From Niabella insulamsoli (GTDB taxonomy: Bacteria; Bacteroidota; Bacteroidia; Chitinophagales; Chitinophagaceae), in contig NZ_CP190246.1 of the NCBI RefSeq assembly GCF_039652435.2, positions 682,001 to 746,000 on the forward strand: a DNA stretch of 64,000 nt, read 5' to 3'. The position numbers were made by a program, and so were the translations under genes. Positions 1 to 9,215 of the stretch are shown piece after piece. Positions within the stretch are counted from its first letter, which is position 1; every line of letters starts with the position of its first letter. The notes below the pieces were generated by a model. That model worked only from the letters and a program-made list of their open reading frames with translations. It made no database searches and was not told the origin of the DNA.

Positions 1-112
1 ATTTGGCTTCTTTAAACCAGTCGGCACGATGGGCGCTTCCCGTGAGCTGCGCTGTTGTTGCGGTAGAGACAAGCAAGGCCGCCGCCAGGGCAGCCATTTT
101 AAAATGTTTCAT
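1..112 (-). CDS. Secreted protein, 5' end only (GH29-like?)
   Basis: Only the first 37 codons lie in the window. The protein starts MKHFKMAALAAALLV and continues to TATTAQ, a typical signal peptide with a cleavage site after Ala-Gln. It then reads HRADWFKEAK at the edge. W-F-K-E-A-K resembles the conserved start of GH29 alpha-L-fucosidases (W-F-x-E-A-K-F/Y-G), but this is too little for a firm family call. An alternative in-frame ATG at 124 would overlap the upstream gene by 8 nt; the ATG at 112 gives the cleaner signal peptide. It follows the GH95-like gene closely, so it is probably the fourth gene of this glycan operon. Confidence 0.5.
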   Translation of the reverse strand, partial: MKHFKMAALAAALLVSTATTAQLTGSAHRADWFKEAK

Positions 113-116
113 TAAA

Positions 117-2405
117 TTATTCATAACCGTTTTCGATAATGATGGTTTGACCTTTTTTCATCATGATGGAAATAATTCCTTTTTCCGATAAATTAAATGA
201 GGAACGCGGAACGCTCCTGGAGAGCCATGTTTTAAAAGGAAGTTTAATTTTTAGTAAACCGCCTTTTTCAGAAAAGACTTTTACGCTGGAAGGAACGCCG
301 TTTTCTTTCCTGCCGGAAATAACGAAAGCGCCTTCCGTTCTAAGGTTCTGAAAGGAGACGTCGTTCCAGTCTTTTGGAACTGCCGGAAAAACTTCAATAT
401 AACCTTTCCTGCTTTGTAAAAGTAATTCATGCACGCCCTGCGCAAAAGCAAAATTTCCTTCCAATGTAAATGGCCGGTAAGTAAAGCCCGAATATTCGCC
501 GCCTTTCTGGTCGCCGTTTAAATGAAAACTGTTCGGTGAGCAAAAATTGGAAGCAAAGATACGCAGCTGCTGGGCGGCTTTGTCTGCTTTATAAGCGCGG
601 GCGTAAAGGCTCGCCATCCAACTGAAGGAATAACCGCACCAGGCGCGTGTTCCGAGTTTTTCTATTTGGGTGAGCGATCGGTCAATGATCGGTTTATCTT
701 TTTCATTGTTTACGTCCAACAGCGCCATAGGATAGATGGCCATATAAGGAGAAAGGTGGCGATGCGATGCTGAATTGTTTTCGCCCGGCGCTACCATCAA
801 TCCGCCAGAGCCGGTCGCGAAATCGGGCAGCTGTTTTGATATTTGCTGCCAATGGGCGGCTTCTGTTTTTTTATTCATGGCAACAGCAACGTCGCTTGCG
901 GCGTCAAATAAAAATTTCACGAGCGCCAGATCAAAATTGGTCCAATCTAAAAACCAGGCGTTGATATTATTATCGTTATATTCCGGACTGGAACTCAGCG
1001 GCAACCTGCGTTTGCCGTTTTCCATGCGCGTAATGTTTTCAATATAAGTCGCCACATCGTGTATATAAGGATAGGCTTTTGTTTTCAGAAAAGCGTCATC
1101 CATACCATATTTCCATTGCCAGTAAAAATGCTGCGCACACCAGGCGCCGACAGTTGGACTGAGCGAGTATTGAATCCATCCGCCCATGGGATCGCCGCTC
1201 AAGGTAGCAACACCCGGCGTGTTAAGCCCTTCCACACCAAAATAATGTTTTGTGTAGGCTTTATTCTTCGCTCTCTGGTTCCAAAGCCAATTGATATAGC
1301 TTTCACCTTCCTTTAATCGGTTGCCGGTATATGCAGGCCAGTAGCTCAATTGGGTGTTGAGGTCGTTATGGAAATCTCCTTTCCACGGTGGCAGGCTTCC
1401 GTTATCCGCTGTCCACACGGCTTGCAATGTGATTGCAGGAGCGGTAGGGCGGGAGGCTGCGCCCAGTTTGTACATTTCAAGGTAATATTGCTTTTCAATC
1501 AGCGAATCGGGCAGGCTGATCGACGATTGCGCCCAATATCTTTTCCACCATTGCTGGTGCGAGGGCCACGCGGTAGGTTCTTTTGATAATGTGTTTAAAG
1601 CAGGCAGGCTTGCAGGCTTATCGCTTTCTATGGCCCAACTGCCAATAATTCTATCCTTCGAAAATTTTTTCCATTGAATCTTTACTTCGTAAAAATGGCC
1701 ATCGTAGGTGGGTTGGCGGTAGTGAATGAATTGAGCGGTTTTTGTCACCGTTCCTTTTGCATAACCTAATTTTTCAAGCCCTTCGCCAGCGTGGCTGTTA
1801 TCGTTTTCGCGATTGATTTTGCCACTGTTGTAATTGTGCACGATCAGACGCGGCATCAATGATGTTGACGCATTTATTGTTGATGGAATATTTTCAAAAG
1901 AAAAATAACCGACGTTGTCAGTGGCGTGTATATAGCATTTAAATACAAGGCCGTTTTTAAACCGGACCGTGTTTAAACCCGTGCTGATATCGAGCACATT
2001 TGACACGACGCTTCCCAAACTACTGATATCAAATTCCATCGCCGCCGCGGGAAGTTTGGTAGGGTAGGGCGTAGCATCGTATGGCCGGTCACCCAATTTC
2101 TGAACCGGGGCATAATCCTTTTTTAACACTTGTTGTGTTACCCATTTGAAGTTAAAACCGGAAAGGTCTAAAGCCTTTCTTTCATCCCAAAGGTCAGCCC
2201 TGTCGAGTGAAAGCCGGAGCCTGCCTTGTTTTTGCCAAACCAATGCGCCAAGCATGCCATTGCCCAAGGGGATGGCTTCGTCCCAGCGTGTTGCAAGTTT
2301 TTCGAACTGTAAATTATGACGCTGTGCCGGTTGAGCCCATGTCTTAAAAAAGGTGCTACTTGTAATGAGAAATAAAAATGAAACGATGCCCGTTTTTAAA
2401 ATCAT
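117..2405 (-). CDS. GH95-like glycoside hydrolase, secreted
   Basis: 762 aa with an N-terminal signal peptide (about residues 1-24, ending TWAQ). The start of the mature protein, with RWDEAIPLGNGMLGALVW (40-57) and LDRADLWDER, is the N-terminal beta-domain signature of GH95 fucosidases/galactosidases. In the (alpha/alpha)6 domain, FHNDLNTQLSYWP (345-357) matches the segment that carries the water-activating Asn pair, SSSPEYND (471-478) the segment with the general acid (E475 here), and ASHRHLSPYMAIYP (546-559) the conserved HRH region. GH95 enzymes are inverting exo-enzymes that release alpha-L-fucose or L-galactose; which sugar cannot be read here. The start overlaps the stop of the upstream gene by ATGA, so translation is probably coupled. 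Confidence 0.82.
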   Translation of the reverse strand: MILKTGIVSFLFLITSSTFFKTWAQPAQRHNLQFEKLATRWDEAIPLGNGMLGALVWQKQGRLRLSLDRADLWDERKALDLSGFNFKWVTQQVLKKDYAPVQKLGDRPYDATPYPTKLPAAAMEFDISSLGSVVSNVLDISTGLNTVRFKNGLVFKCYIHATDNVGYFSFENIPSTINASTSLMPRLIVHNYNSGKINRENDNSHAGEGLEKLGYAKGTVTKTAQFIHYRQPTYDGHFYEVKIQWKKFSKDRIIGSWAIESDKPASLPALNTLSKEPTAWPSHQQWWKRYWAQSSISLPDSLIEKQYYLEMYKLGAASRPTAPAITLQAVWTADNGSLPPWKGDFHNDLNTQLSYWPAYTGNRLKEGESYINWLWNQRAKNKAYTKHYFGVEGLNTPGVATLSGDPMGGWIQYSLSPTVGAWCAQHFYWQWKYGMDDAFLKTKAYPYIHDVATYIENITRMENGKRRLPLSSSPEYNDNNINAWFLDWTNFDLALVKFLFDAASDVAVAMNKKTEAAHWQQISKQLPDFATGSGGLMVAPGENNSASHRHLSPYMAIYPMALLDVNNEKDKPIIDRSLTQIEKLGTRAWCGYSFSWMASLYARAYKADKAAQQLRIFASNFCSPNSFHLNGDQKGGEYSGFTYRPFTLEGNFAFAQGVHELLLQSRKGYIEVFPAVPKDWNDVSFQNLRTEGAFVISGRKENGVPSSVKVFSEKGGLLKIKLPFKTWLSRSVPRSSFNLSEKGIISIMMKKGQTIIIENGYE

Positions 2406-4768
2406 TTAATGTTTAGTTTAATGTTCAATGTTTGCTGGCCGCGAATGACCACCAGCTCAAGTGTTGAACTAAAGTTTTTTAATTTATTATAAATGGTAAA
2501 AAGGCTTTCGATATTTTTAACAGCCGTGCCGTTGGCCGTTCTGATGACATCATTGGGTTGAAGCGAGGATGCGGCAAGCAGCTTGTTGCCGGTCTGAACA
2601 ACGATTACGCCGGTTTCGTCGGGAAGGCCGAATGCGGAACGATCGCCAAGGCCATTCACGGATTTAATCCATCCGCCCAGGAAAGAAACAGTTTGATCAG
2701 CAGCTGCTTTTTCAGATGATATAAGAAGTTCCGGCAGCTGCGGATGCTGAGCGATTTTTTTTAATGCTGGCTTCTGCACGCCAAAGCTATCCATCCGGAA
2801 ATTTTTAAATCCGATTTTGAGCGCCGGCGAATTTGCTGCGACGTTGAAGTTTCCCTTTGTCGGATCGACAAATAACGGGTCTCCGAACACGCTGTTGGAA
2901 TCTGTGCCATTTTTGCGCGCCGCCAGTAGCGCTGTTTCAGTGAGGAAAAGATTCTGGTCAATCGCGTTTCCCCAGTCGGCGACGCCGATTGGTGCATAAG
3001 GTTGCATCACAATATTATGCCTGAAGACATCGCCACTGTTTTTAAACCATACATGTGGATGAAAGGTATTATTGACCATTATATTATTTTCCGCCTTCCG
3101 GTAAAAGCCCTCTCGGAATTTTAATCCACCATTTAAAAACAGATTATTATAGATAAAATAATTCGACGAACCGTCGTCCAAATCTACATCCCAGCCGTGG
3201 TCGCAGCGCCAGCGGTTATCGTGGATGACCGTTGTTTCTTGTGCATCAAGCAAAATAAGTTCAGGATGCAGGGCTACAAGGCTATCCATATATTTTCTTC
3301 GCGGCGCCCAGAAACGGTCTCTTCCCCAGGAATTAAAAGAGCCGTGATCGCCGGTTTCCAAAACAGTATTAAACACATCGTTGTAGGAAATGACGTGGCC
3401 GCCAAAACAGCCATCCCCAATATTGATACCCGCGCGGGGCACATTATAGATGCTGTTTCGGCTTACAGTAATGGCTGCTGAAACTTCTATTTGCACACCT
3501 GTTGCCTGCTTTTCAATTTGACCTAAATCGTGCAGCAAATTGTTATCAACCAGGCAGCGTTGAGGGTAATTGTTATTTTTCGGGCCGGGCGTTTTGTCAA
3601 GCGCAGGATACGGTACATAATTCGGATAGCCAAATGAAGGGCTTCGAACCGCATTCATATCACCAATAAAGGAAATAGCGTTTGCGCCAATATTGTAGAT
3701 ATGACAACCTTGTACCTTATTTGTTTTGTTGTAATTACTGAAAACGATGGCATTGCCTCCGAGCCCTTCAAAAGTGCAATCCGATACTTCGCATTGCTCC
3801 GTGCCGTCGAAGAGCAAGGCTCCGCCACGATAAAATGTCCAATCGCTGCGCAGCAACGGTTCTTTGGTTTCCATAAAACTGCGCTCATTGTGCGTAAAAC
3901 GCAAACCGGAGAAGACAATATTTGTTAAAGGGTTGTCCGCTTCGCCCGACAAGATGAAACTTTCTTTTAATTGCGAGACTTCAATTTTTGCATTTGTTAT
4001 ATCTGTATTTGCCGGCGGGTAGAAATAAAGTACATGCTCCTTTTTGTCATGAAACCATTCGCCAGGCGCATCAAGTTCTTCAAAAATATTTTCTACAAAC
4101 CGCATTTTTTTATGCATAGGGCTTGGACGGTTATTTTGCCAGCCGCCTTCCAGCTTCAACGCGCCTTTTTCATCAACGCCGGTGATGCGATAATGAAATC
4201 CGCCCCATTCGCCGGCATGCAAAGCATGTACATAGCCGCCTCTGGGATCTTTCCATTTTTGAACGCGCTCCGGATCAATGGCGTCCGCTGCCGTGCCATT
4301 GAATACTCGCGCCGTGGTGTCAAAATTGGGATAGCGCGCCAACACCTGTAATACATCATTGCAAAACATTCTTTCAAATGTCAAACCTTCATCAACCCGA
4401 GCCATATAAATACCATTTTTAAAAGGCTCCCAGTTAAGCTTTAGGCGCTTTCCACCGCTGATGGTGACCTCGCCTGCAGATGTGTTTTTGATGACCAGCG
4501 ACTTCGGCTGAAAATCTGCGGCATTCAGATGAATGGTATTGTTGAGATAATAAAGGCCCGCATCAATATTGATGACAACAGCGCCACGAAGTGTTTTCGC
4601 ATAGTCTGTGGCGCGTTCAATAGAAACAAATGGATCAGCCTTTGTGCCGCGGCCCTGATTTGTTCCCTTCAAAGAAACAAACAAATGATGTTGCGCCTGC
4701 AAATTGTTACAGCAGGTAATAAGAAAAATGAGTAAAAAAAAGTTCCTGTTGATGTTGATCGGGCGCAT
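2402..4768 (-). CDS. GH141-like beta-helix protein with C-terminal PDZ
   Basis: 788 aa with a signal peptide (cleavage near LQAQ). The body is a right-handed parallel beta-helix: a pectate-lyase-like entry motif (SLKGTNQGRGTKADPF), then many short strands with N-rich turns from about residue 280 to 600. The last ~90 residues (LQPNDVIRTANGTAVKNIES) form a PDZ-like domain. This layout matches secreted Bacteroidota proteins placed in or near GH141, a family with characterised fucosidase (rhamnogalacturonan II) and xylanase activities; the substrate here is inferred only from neighbours. It lies 27 bp after the sulfatase and overlaps the GH95-like gene by 4 nt. A PDZ on a glycosidase is uncommon outside this family. 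Confidence 0.72.
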   Translation of the reverse strand: MRPININRNFFLLIFLITCCNNLQAQHHLFVSLKGTNQGRGTKADPFVSIERATDYAKTLRGAVVINIDAGLYYLNNTIHLNAADFQPKSLVIKNTSAGEVTISGGKRLKLNWEPFKNGIYMARVDEGLTFERMFCNDVLQVLARYPNFDTTARVFNGTAADAIDPERVQKWKDPRGGYVHALHAGEWGGFHYRITGVDEKGALKLEGGWQNNRPSPMHKKMRFVENIFEELDAPGEWFHDKKEHVLYFYPPANTDITNAKIEVSQLKESFILSGEADNPLTNIVFSGLRFTHNERSFMETKEPLLRSDWTFYRGGALLFDGTEQCEVSDCTFEGLGGNAIVFSNYNKTNKVQGCHIYNIGANAISFIGDMNAVRSPSFGYPNYVPYPALDKTPGPKNNNYPQRCLVDNNLLHDLGQIEKQATGVQIEVSAAITVSRNSIYNVPRAGINIGDGCFGGHVISYNDVFNTVLETGDHGSFNSWGRDRFWAPRRKYMDSLVALHPELILLDAQETTVIHDNRWRCDHGWDVDLDDGSSNYFIYNNLFLNGGLKFREGFYRKAENNIMVNNTFHPHVWFKNSGDVFRHNIVMQPYAPIGVADWGNAIDQNLFLTETALLAARKNGTDSNSVFGDPLFVDPTKGNFNVAANSPALKIGFKNFRMDSFGVQKPALKKIAQHPQLPELLISSEKAAADQTVSFLGGWIKSVNGLGDRSAFGLPDETGVIVVQTGNKLLAASSLQPNDVIRTANGTAVKNIESLFTIYNKLKNFSSTLELVVIRGQQTLNIKLNIK

Positions 4769-4795
4769 GTGTAAAAATTATTTGAGGCTTGGCGT

Positions 4796-6268
4796 TTACT
4801 TTTTAATTTCAAGGAAAAGTTTTTGCAATTCGGCGGCCTTGTCAGGATAGCGGGATATCACATTTGTTTTTTCTGATAAGTCGCTGTTGAGGTCATAAAG
4901 CTGCTCATTTACTTTACCGTAGGCCGGAATATATTTCCACCCGTTTTTAACGATAGCCCTGCTCTCTCCATACCCCTCTTCGATCATCACGCTGCGCCCG
5001 CTCTTATTTTTTCCCGTGAAGGTGGCCAAAAGGTTTTCGCTGTCCCGCGCTTCTCCGTCCGGCACCGGGATTTGAAAATACGCGGCAAATGAAGCCAACA
5101 GGTCGATCTGGTTCACCATAGCGTCGCTCGTGCCGGGCTTTATTTTACCCGGCCATGAAATGATAAAAGGCACTCGGGTACCACCTTCATAAATACTGGT
5201 TTTCCAACCGCGAAAAGGTCCGGCCGGCCTGTGGTTGCCGTTCTTTTGCTCTGCTTCGTCCGCGTAGCCGTCGTCCAAAACGGGGCCGTTGTCACTACTA
5301 AAAACTATTACGGTGTTTTTGTCAAGTTTCAGATTTTTGAGTTGCTGCATCAATTCGCCCACGGCCCAATCCATTTCCAGGATTGCATCTCCCCTAAAAC
5401 CTAAAGCGCTTTTCCCTTTGAACATTGTTGCCGGCATGCGCGGAACATGAATGCCGTGCCAGGCGAGGTAAAGAAAGAAAGGCCGCTGCTGGTTTTTATC
5501 AATAAAGGTTTTAGCCTTTTCCAAAAAAGTAGGCGCCAGCTCTTCGTCTACCCAACGCGCTTGTTGCCCGCCACTCATATAACCGATCCTGCCGATACCG
5601 TTTACGATGGTTTGATTGTGCCCTACCGAGGCCTTCAACTTCAGGAGTTCAGGGTGTTCTTTTCCCGTAGGATCGTTGCCTATTTTTTGTCGGTAATTGA
5701 CCTGTATCGTGTCGTCCGCTTCAAGTCCTACGGCTTTTCCATTTTCCATAAAGATCGTTGGCACCCGATCGGCGGTGGCAGGGAATATATAAGAATAATC
5801 AAACCCTACTTCGTTGGGGCCCGGCTTGATGGTCTCATTCCAGTTTTTTGCTACTTCGCTCCCCAGGCCCAAATGCCATTTGCCCACCAAGCCGGTTGTG
5901 TAGCCCGCCTGCTTAAACACTTTTGGTAAGGTGATCTTATCGGTAGGAATGATAAGGGGCGCGTCGCCTGTCAAAATATTGTGGCCTTTCTCCCGCCAGG
6001 GATAAACGCCGGTCATTAAAGCGTACCTGGAGGGCGTGCAGGTGGCCGAAGTGCAGTGGCCGTTCGTAAAGCGCAATCCGTTTTTAGCGATGGCATCCAC
6101 CTGGGGCGTAGTAACCGCCTGAGCGCCGTAACAGCTTAGATCGCCGTAGCCCAGGTCATCAATATAAATAACGATAACATTCGGTTTGTCATTCTTCTTT
6201 TGAGCGGCAAGCGGCAGCAATTGTAAAACAAACCCTGTTAGCAATAAAATTTTTTTTAGCGAAGTCAT
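4796..6268 (-). CDS. Secreted type I sulfatase (S1 family)
   Basis: 490 aa with a signal peptide ending LAAQ. VIVIYIDDLGYGD (31-43) gives the Asp pair that binds calcium. CTPSR at 77-81 is the C-x-P-S-R sulfatase signature; C77 would be oxidised to formylglycine by an FGE or anaerobic maturase, which is not encoded in this window. GKWHLG (129-134) and FSSDNGP are further conserved active-site stretches. It should remove sulfate esters from a polysaccharide in the periplasm. It is the first gene of the operon with the GH141-like and GH95-like genes, so the substrate is probably a sulfated, fucose- or galactose-containing glycan (inference). Confidence 0.9.
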   Translation of the reverse strand: MTSLKKILLLTGFVLQLLPLAAQKKNDKPNVIVIYIDDLGYGDLSCYGAQAVTTPQVDAIAKNGLRFTNGHCTSATCTPSRYALMTGVYPWREKGHNILTGDAPLIIPTDKITLPKVFKQAGYTTGLVGKWHLGLGSEVAKNWNETIKPGPNEVGFDYSYIFPATADRVPTIFMENGKAVGLEADDTIQVNYRQKIGNDPTGKEHPELLKLKASVGHNQTIVNGIGRIGYMSGGQQARWVDEELAPTFLEKAKTFIDKNQQRPFFLYLAWHGIHVPRMPATMFKGKSALGFRGDAILEMDWAVGELMQQLKNLKLDKNTVIVFSSDNGPVLDDGYADEAEQKNGNHRPAGPFRGWKTSIYEGGTRVPFIISWPGKIKPGTSDAMVNQIDLLASFAAYFQIPVPDGEARDSENLLATFTGKNKSGRSVMIEEGYGESRAIVKNGWKYIPAYGKVNEQLYDLNSDLSEKTNVISRYPDKAAELQKLFLEIKK

Positions 6269-6330
6269 ATGTCGAAAATATAAATGAAGTAAAGCTGAGT
6301 AAGTTAGTATTTTTATAGAGACATTACAGA

Positions 6331-6344
6331 TGCAATCGTTTGCA
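6331..6344. promoter_or_regulatory. LacI-type operator candidate
   Basis: TGCAATCGTTTGCA has perfect 5-bp arms (TGCAA/TTGCA) around a central CG, the classic form of LacI/GalR-family operators. It lies 63 bp upstream of the sulfatase ATG and 29 bp upstream of the YjbR-like gene on the other strand. Control of the sulfatase-GH141-GH95 operon is the more likely role. No LacI-family gene is in the window. Confidence 0.5.
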
Positions 6345-6372
6345 CGTTGTGACGTGAAATTTTATAAAACAT

Positions 6373-6708
6373 ATGCACATAGAAATCATTCGCGATTACT
6401 GTCTTTCAAAAAAAGACGTAGAAGAGGTCTTACCCTTTGGGCCGGAAACACTCGTTTATAAAGTTAATGGAAAGATTTTTTTGCTGATGGGTATGGATGC
6501 CGACCCTTTATCTTTTAATGTGAAATGTGATCCCGACCTGGCTTTGGAGCTAAGGGAAAATTATGATTGTGTGCAGCCCGGATATCATATGAATAAGAAG
6601 CATTGGAACACGATCGTGGTCGATGGTTCTATGCCGGCCCCGGATCTGAAAAAATGGATAGATCATTCTTATGATCTCGTAGCTAAGAAATCAAAAAGAA
6701 AATCTTAA
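6373..6708 (+). CDS. MmcQ/YjbR family protein
   Basis: 111 aa, the full usual length of the MmcQ/YjbR family (CyaY-like fold). Recognised by the order of EVLPFGPETLVYKVNGKIF, a strand with LSFNVKCDP, and the C-terminal PGYHMNKKHWNTI followed by a helix. Family members are annotated as DNA-binding, but their cellular role is unsettled. The gene is divergent from the sulfatase operon and its 3' end overlaps the convergent cysM gene by 4 nt. It ends in a lysine-rich tail (KKSKRKS). Confidence 0.85.
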   Translation: MHIEIIRDYCLSKKDVEEVLPFGPETLVYKVNGKIFLLMGMDADPLSFNVKCDPDLALELRENYDCVQPGYHMNKKHWNTIVVDGSMPAPDLKKWIDHSYDLVAKKSKRKS

Positions 6709-7586
6709 TCAAAAAGATCGGACGAAAGATAACGGTCGCCCCGGTCGCAGATAATGCAAACAATCACGCCGCTTTCCAGTTGTTTTGAAAGCTCAACTGC
6801 CGCGTGAACTGCACCACCGCTGCTCATGCCCGCAAAAATAGCTTCTTCCCGCGCCAGGCGTTTTGCCATAGTACGCGCATCCTGCTCGTCTAACTCAATG
6901 ATTTGATCAACGCGGCTTTTATCAAATATTTTAGGAAGATAAGCCGCCGGCCATTTCCTGATGCCGGGAATACTGGAATTATCAGTTGGTTGGCAACCGA
7001 CAATTTGAATGGCAGGGTTAAATTCTTTGAGCGATTTGGATACACCCATGATGGTGCCGGTAGTGCCCATAGAAGAAACAAAATGCGTAACCGAGCCTTT
7101 TGTGTCGCGCCATATTTCCGGGCCCGTCGTTTTATAGTGCATGCCCGGGTTATCAGGATTTGCAAACTGGTTGAGCATTAAATACCCGGCTTGTTTTAGT
7201 TTTTCGTTGGCGTAGTCGATCGAGCCTTCCATCCCTCTGTCTTTAGCTGTGAGGGTGACTTTGGCGCCATAGGCCTGCATGGTTAGCACGCGTTCGCGGG
7301 TGGCGCTTTCGGGCATTACCAGTTCTATTTCAATATCAAATAGATTGGCGATCATGGCAAGAGCAATACCCGTGTTCCCACTGGTCGCTTCGATAAGCCT
7401 TGTGCCTGGCTTGATGTCGCCGCGATCGATAGCGCCCTTGATCATGCCATAAGCTGCACGGTCTTTCACACTTCCGCCCGGATTATTTCCTTCAAGTTTG
7501 GCAAATATTTGAACCTTGTCGTTTATTGCGATTTTATTGAGTTCCACCAGCGGTGTGTTGCCTATCTGATCCAGTATTCCAGCCAT
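6705..7586 (-). CDS. cysM: Cysteine synthase CysM
   Basis: 293 aa PLP enzyme of the O-acetylserine sulfhydrylase family. The PLP lysine is K41 in NNPGGSVKDR, TSGNTG (69-74) is the substrate/carboxylate loop, and SSMGTTGTIMG is the phosphate-binding loop. PGIRKWPAAYLPKIFD is characteristic of the CysM type, which can also use thiosulfate, rather than CysK. It makes L-cysteine from O-acetylserine in the cytoplasm. No sulfate assimilation genes are adjacent. Confidence 0.92.
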   Translation of the reverse strand: MAGILDQIGNTPLVELNKIAINDKVQIFAKLEGNNPGGSVKDRAAYGMIKGAIDRGDIKPGTRLIEATSGNTGIALAMIANLFDIEIELVMPESATRERVLTMQAYGAKVTLTAKDRGMEGSIDYANEKLKQAGYLMLNQFANPDNPGMHYKTTGPEIWRDTKGSVTHFVSSMGTTGTIMGVSKSLKEFNPAIQIVGCQPTDNSSIPGIRKWPAAYLPKIFDKSRVDQIIELDEQDARTMAKRLAREEAIFAGMSSGGAVHAAVELSKQLESGVIVCIICDRGDRYLSSDLFD

Positions 7587-7741
7587 ATTCGTTTTTTTGG
7601 GTCGTTCAAAGATAACGGTTGATTTTTTTAGATGTTGCGCCTTCGTTTTAATGTTGTGTTATGCCATCAGCTCTCCCCTTTCTGATAAAAATGAAATTTT
7701 ATAATGAACGTTTCATCTGTTTAAAAACTATATTTACAGCG

Positions 7742-9151
7742 ATGAAAGCGCAACAGTTTAACATAACAGCAGAAATATTAGAATCGTTCAAAAATATTGT
7801 CGGAAAGGATCAATTTTTTGTCGACGACGAGTCGCTGACGCAATACGCCCACGACGAAACGGAAACCCTGAGTTTTAAACCTCATGTGGTTTTAAAGCCC
7901 GGCAGCGCTGGGGAAATCAGCGAAATTTTAAAGATCTGTAATGAATTTCATATTCCGGTGACGCCGAGAGGTGCTGGTACGGGATTGAGCGGCGGAGCGC
8001 TGCCTCATTTGGGCGGAGTGGTCATTTCTACCGAAAAGCTAAATAAGATACTGGACATCGACGAGCGCAATTTGCAGGTAACTACCGAACCGGGCGTTAT
8101 CACTGAAGTGCTGCAAAGCACCGTGGCTGAAAAGGGGTTGTTTTACCCGCCCGACCCTGCGAGTAAAGGCTCTTGTTTTATCGGCGGTAATATTTCAGAA
8201 AACAGCGGCGGCCCGCGCGCTGTAAAATATGGCGTGGTAAAGGATTATGTTTTGAACCTGGAAGTGGTTTTACCGACAGGAGAGATCATCTGGACGGGCG
8301 CCAACGTTTTGAAAAATGCCACAGGATATAATATTACACAATTGATTGTCGGAAGCGAAGGCACTTTGGGCATTGTAACAAAAATCGTTTTAAGACTGAT
8401 CCCGCTTCCCAAATATGACTTGCTAATTCTGGCGCCCTTCGCCAGTCTTGAAAAAGCTTGTGAAGCGGTTAGCGCCATCTTTAGAGCGGGATACACGCCC
8501 AGTGCACTGGAGTTGATGGAGATTGATGCATTGAAAATTGTGAGCAATATGGTGGACAGTCATTCTGTTCCGGTGAATGACGATATCGAGGCGCATTTGC
8601 TGATAGAAGTGGATGGGAATGATACCGAAGTATTGTTTAAAGAAATGGAACAAATAGCTGCGGTGTTGGAGCAATACGAGGCAGGAGAGTTGCTGTTTGC
8701 AGAGGATGCGCAGCAGAAAGAAGAACTTTGGAAACTGCGGCGCAAGGTGGCGGAATATGTTAAAATGGTGGGATATACAATAGAAGAAGATGCGGTTGTG
8801 CCCCGGGCCGAATTGCCCAGGCTTATCAAAGGGCTTAAAGCGCTCGGCCGGCAGTATGCTTTTGATGTAGTTGCCTACGGCCACGCCGGCGATGGCAACC
8901 TGCATATCCGGATCAAAAAAGAAAGTGTCGCAGATAGTTATCAAAATCCGGAAATGGATAAAATTATCCGCGAGCTTTTTTTATTGGTGAAAGATTTGGG
9001 CGGAACGATCAGTGGCGAACACGGCATTGGGCTGATACAAAAAGGATTTATGGATATTGTGTTTGAAGAGCGCCAGTTGCAGATCATGAGAGATATCAAA
9101 AAAGTGTTTGATCCTCATGGCATATTAAACCGGGGTAAGATTTTTGATTAG
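7742..9151 (+). CDS. FAD-linked oxidase, GlcD-like
   Basis: 469 aa from the chosen ATG. The N-terminal FAD_binding_4 domain (about 45-220) contains PRGAGTGLSGG (75-85), which binds the FAD pyrophosphate. The C-terminal FAD-oxidase domain ends with AYGHAGDGNLHIRI and GTISGEHGIGLIQKG, typical of glycolate oxidase GlcD and D-lactate dehydrogenases. It probably oxidises a 2-hydroxy acid to a 2-oxo acid. The frame is open to an upstream ATG at 7661, but TATATTTA at 7728-7735 resembles a -7 box and would put the transcript start after 7661, and homology begins at KAQQFNIT. Confidence 0.88.
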   Translation: MKAQQFNITAEILESFKNIVGKDQFFVDDESLTQYAHDETETLSFKPHVVLKPGSAGEISEILKICNEFHIPVTPRGAGTGLSGGALPHLGGVVISTEKLNKILDIDERNLQVTTEPGVITEVLQSTVAEKGLFYPPDPASKGSCFIGGNISENSGGPRAVKYGVVKDYVLNLEVVLPTGEIIWTGANVLKNATGYNITQLIVGSEGTLGIVTKIVLRLIPLPKYDLLILAPFASLEKACEAVSAIFRAGYTPSALELMEIDALKIVSNMVDSHSVPVNDDIEAHLLIEVDGNDTEVLFKEMEQIAAVLEQYEAGELLFAEDAQQKEELWKLRRKVAEYVKMVGYTIEEDAVVPRAELPRLIKGLKALGRQYAFDVVAYGHAGDGNLHIRIKKESVADSYQNPEMDKIIRELFLLVKDLGGTISGEHGIGLIQKGFMDIVFEERQLQIMRDIKKVFDPHGILNRGKIFD

Positions 9152-9215
9152 CCACAGTGGCAACCCTTGGAGATTAAATATTAATTTTACCACGAAAGCA
9201 ATAAAAATAGTTGAG

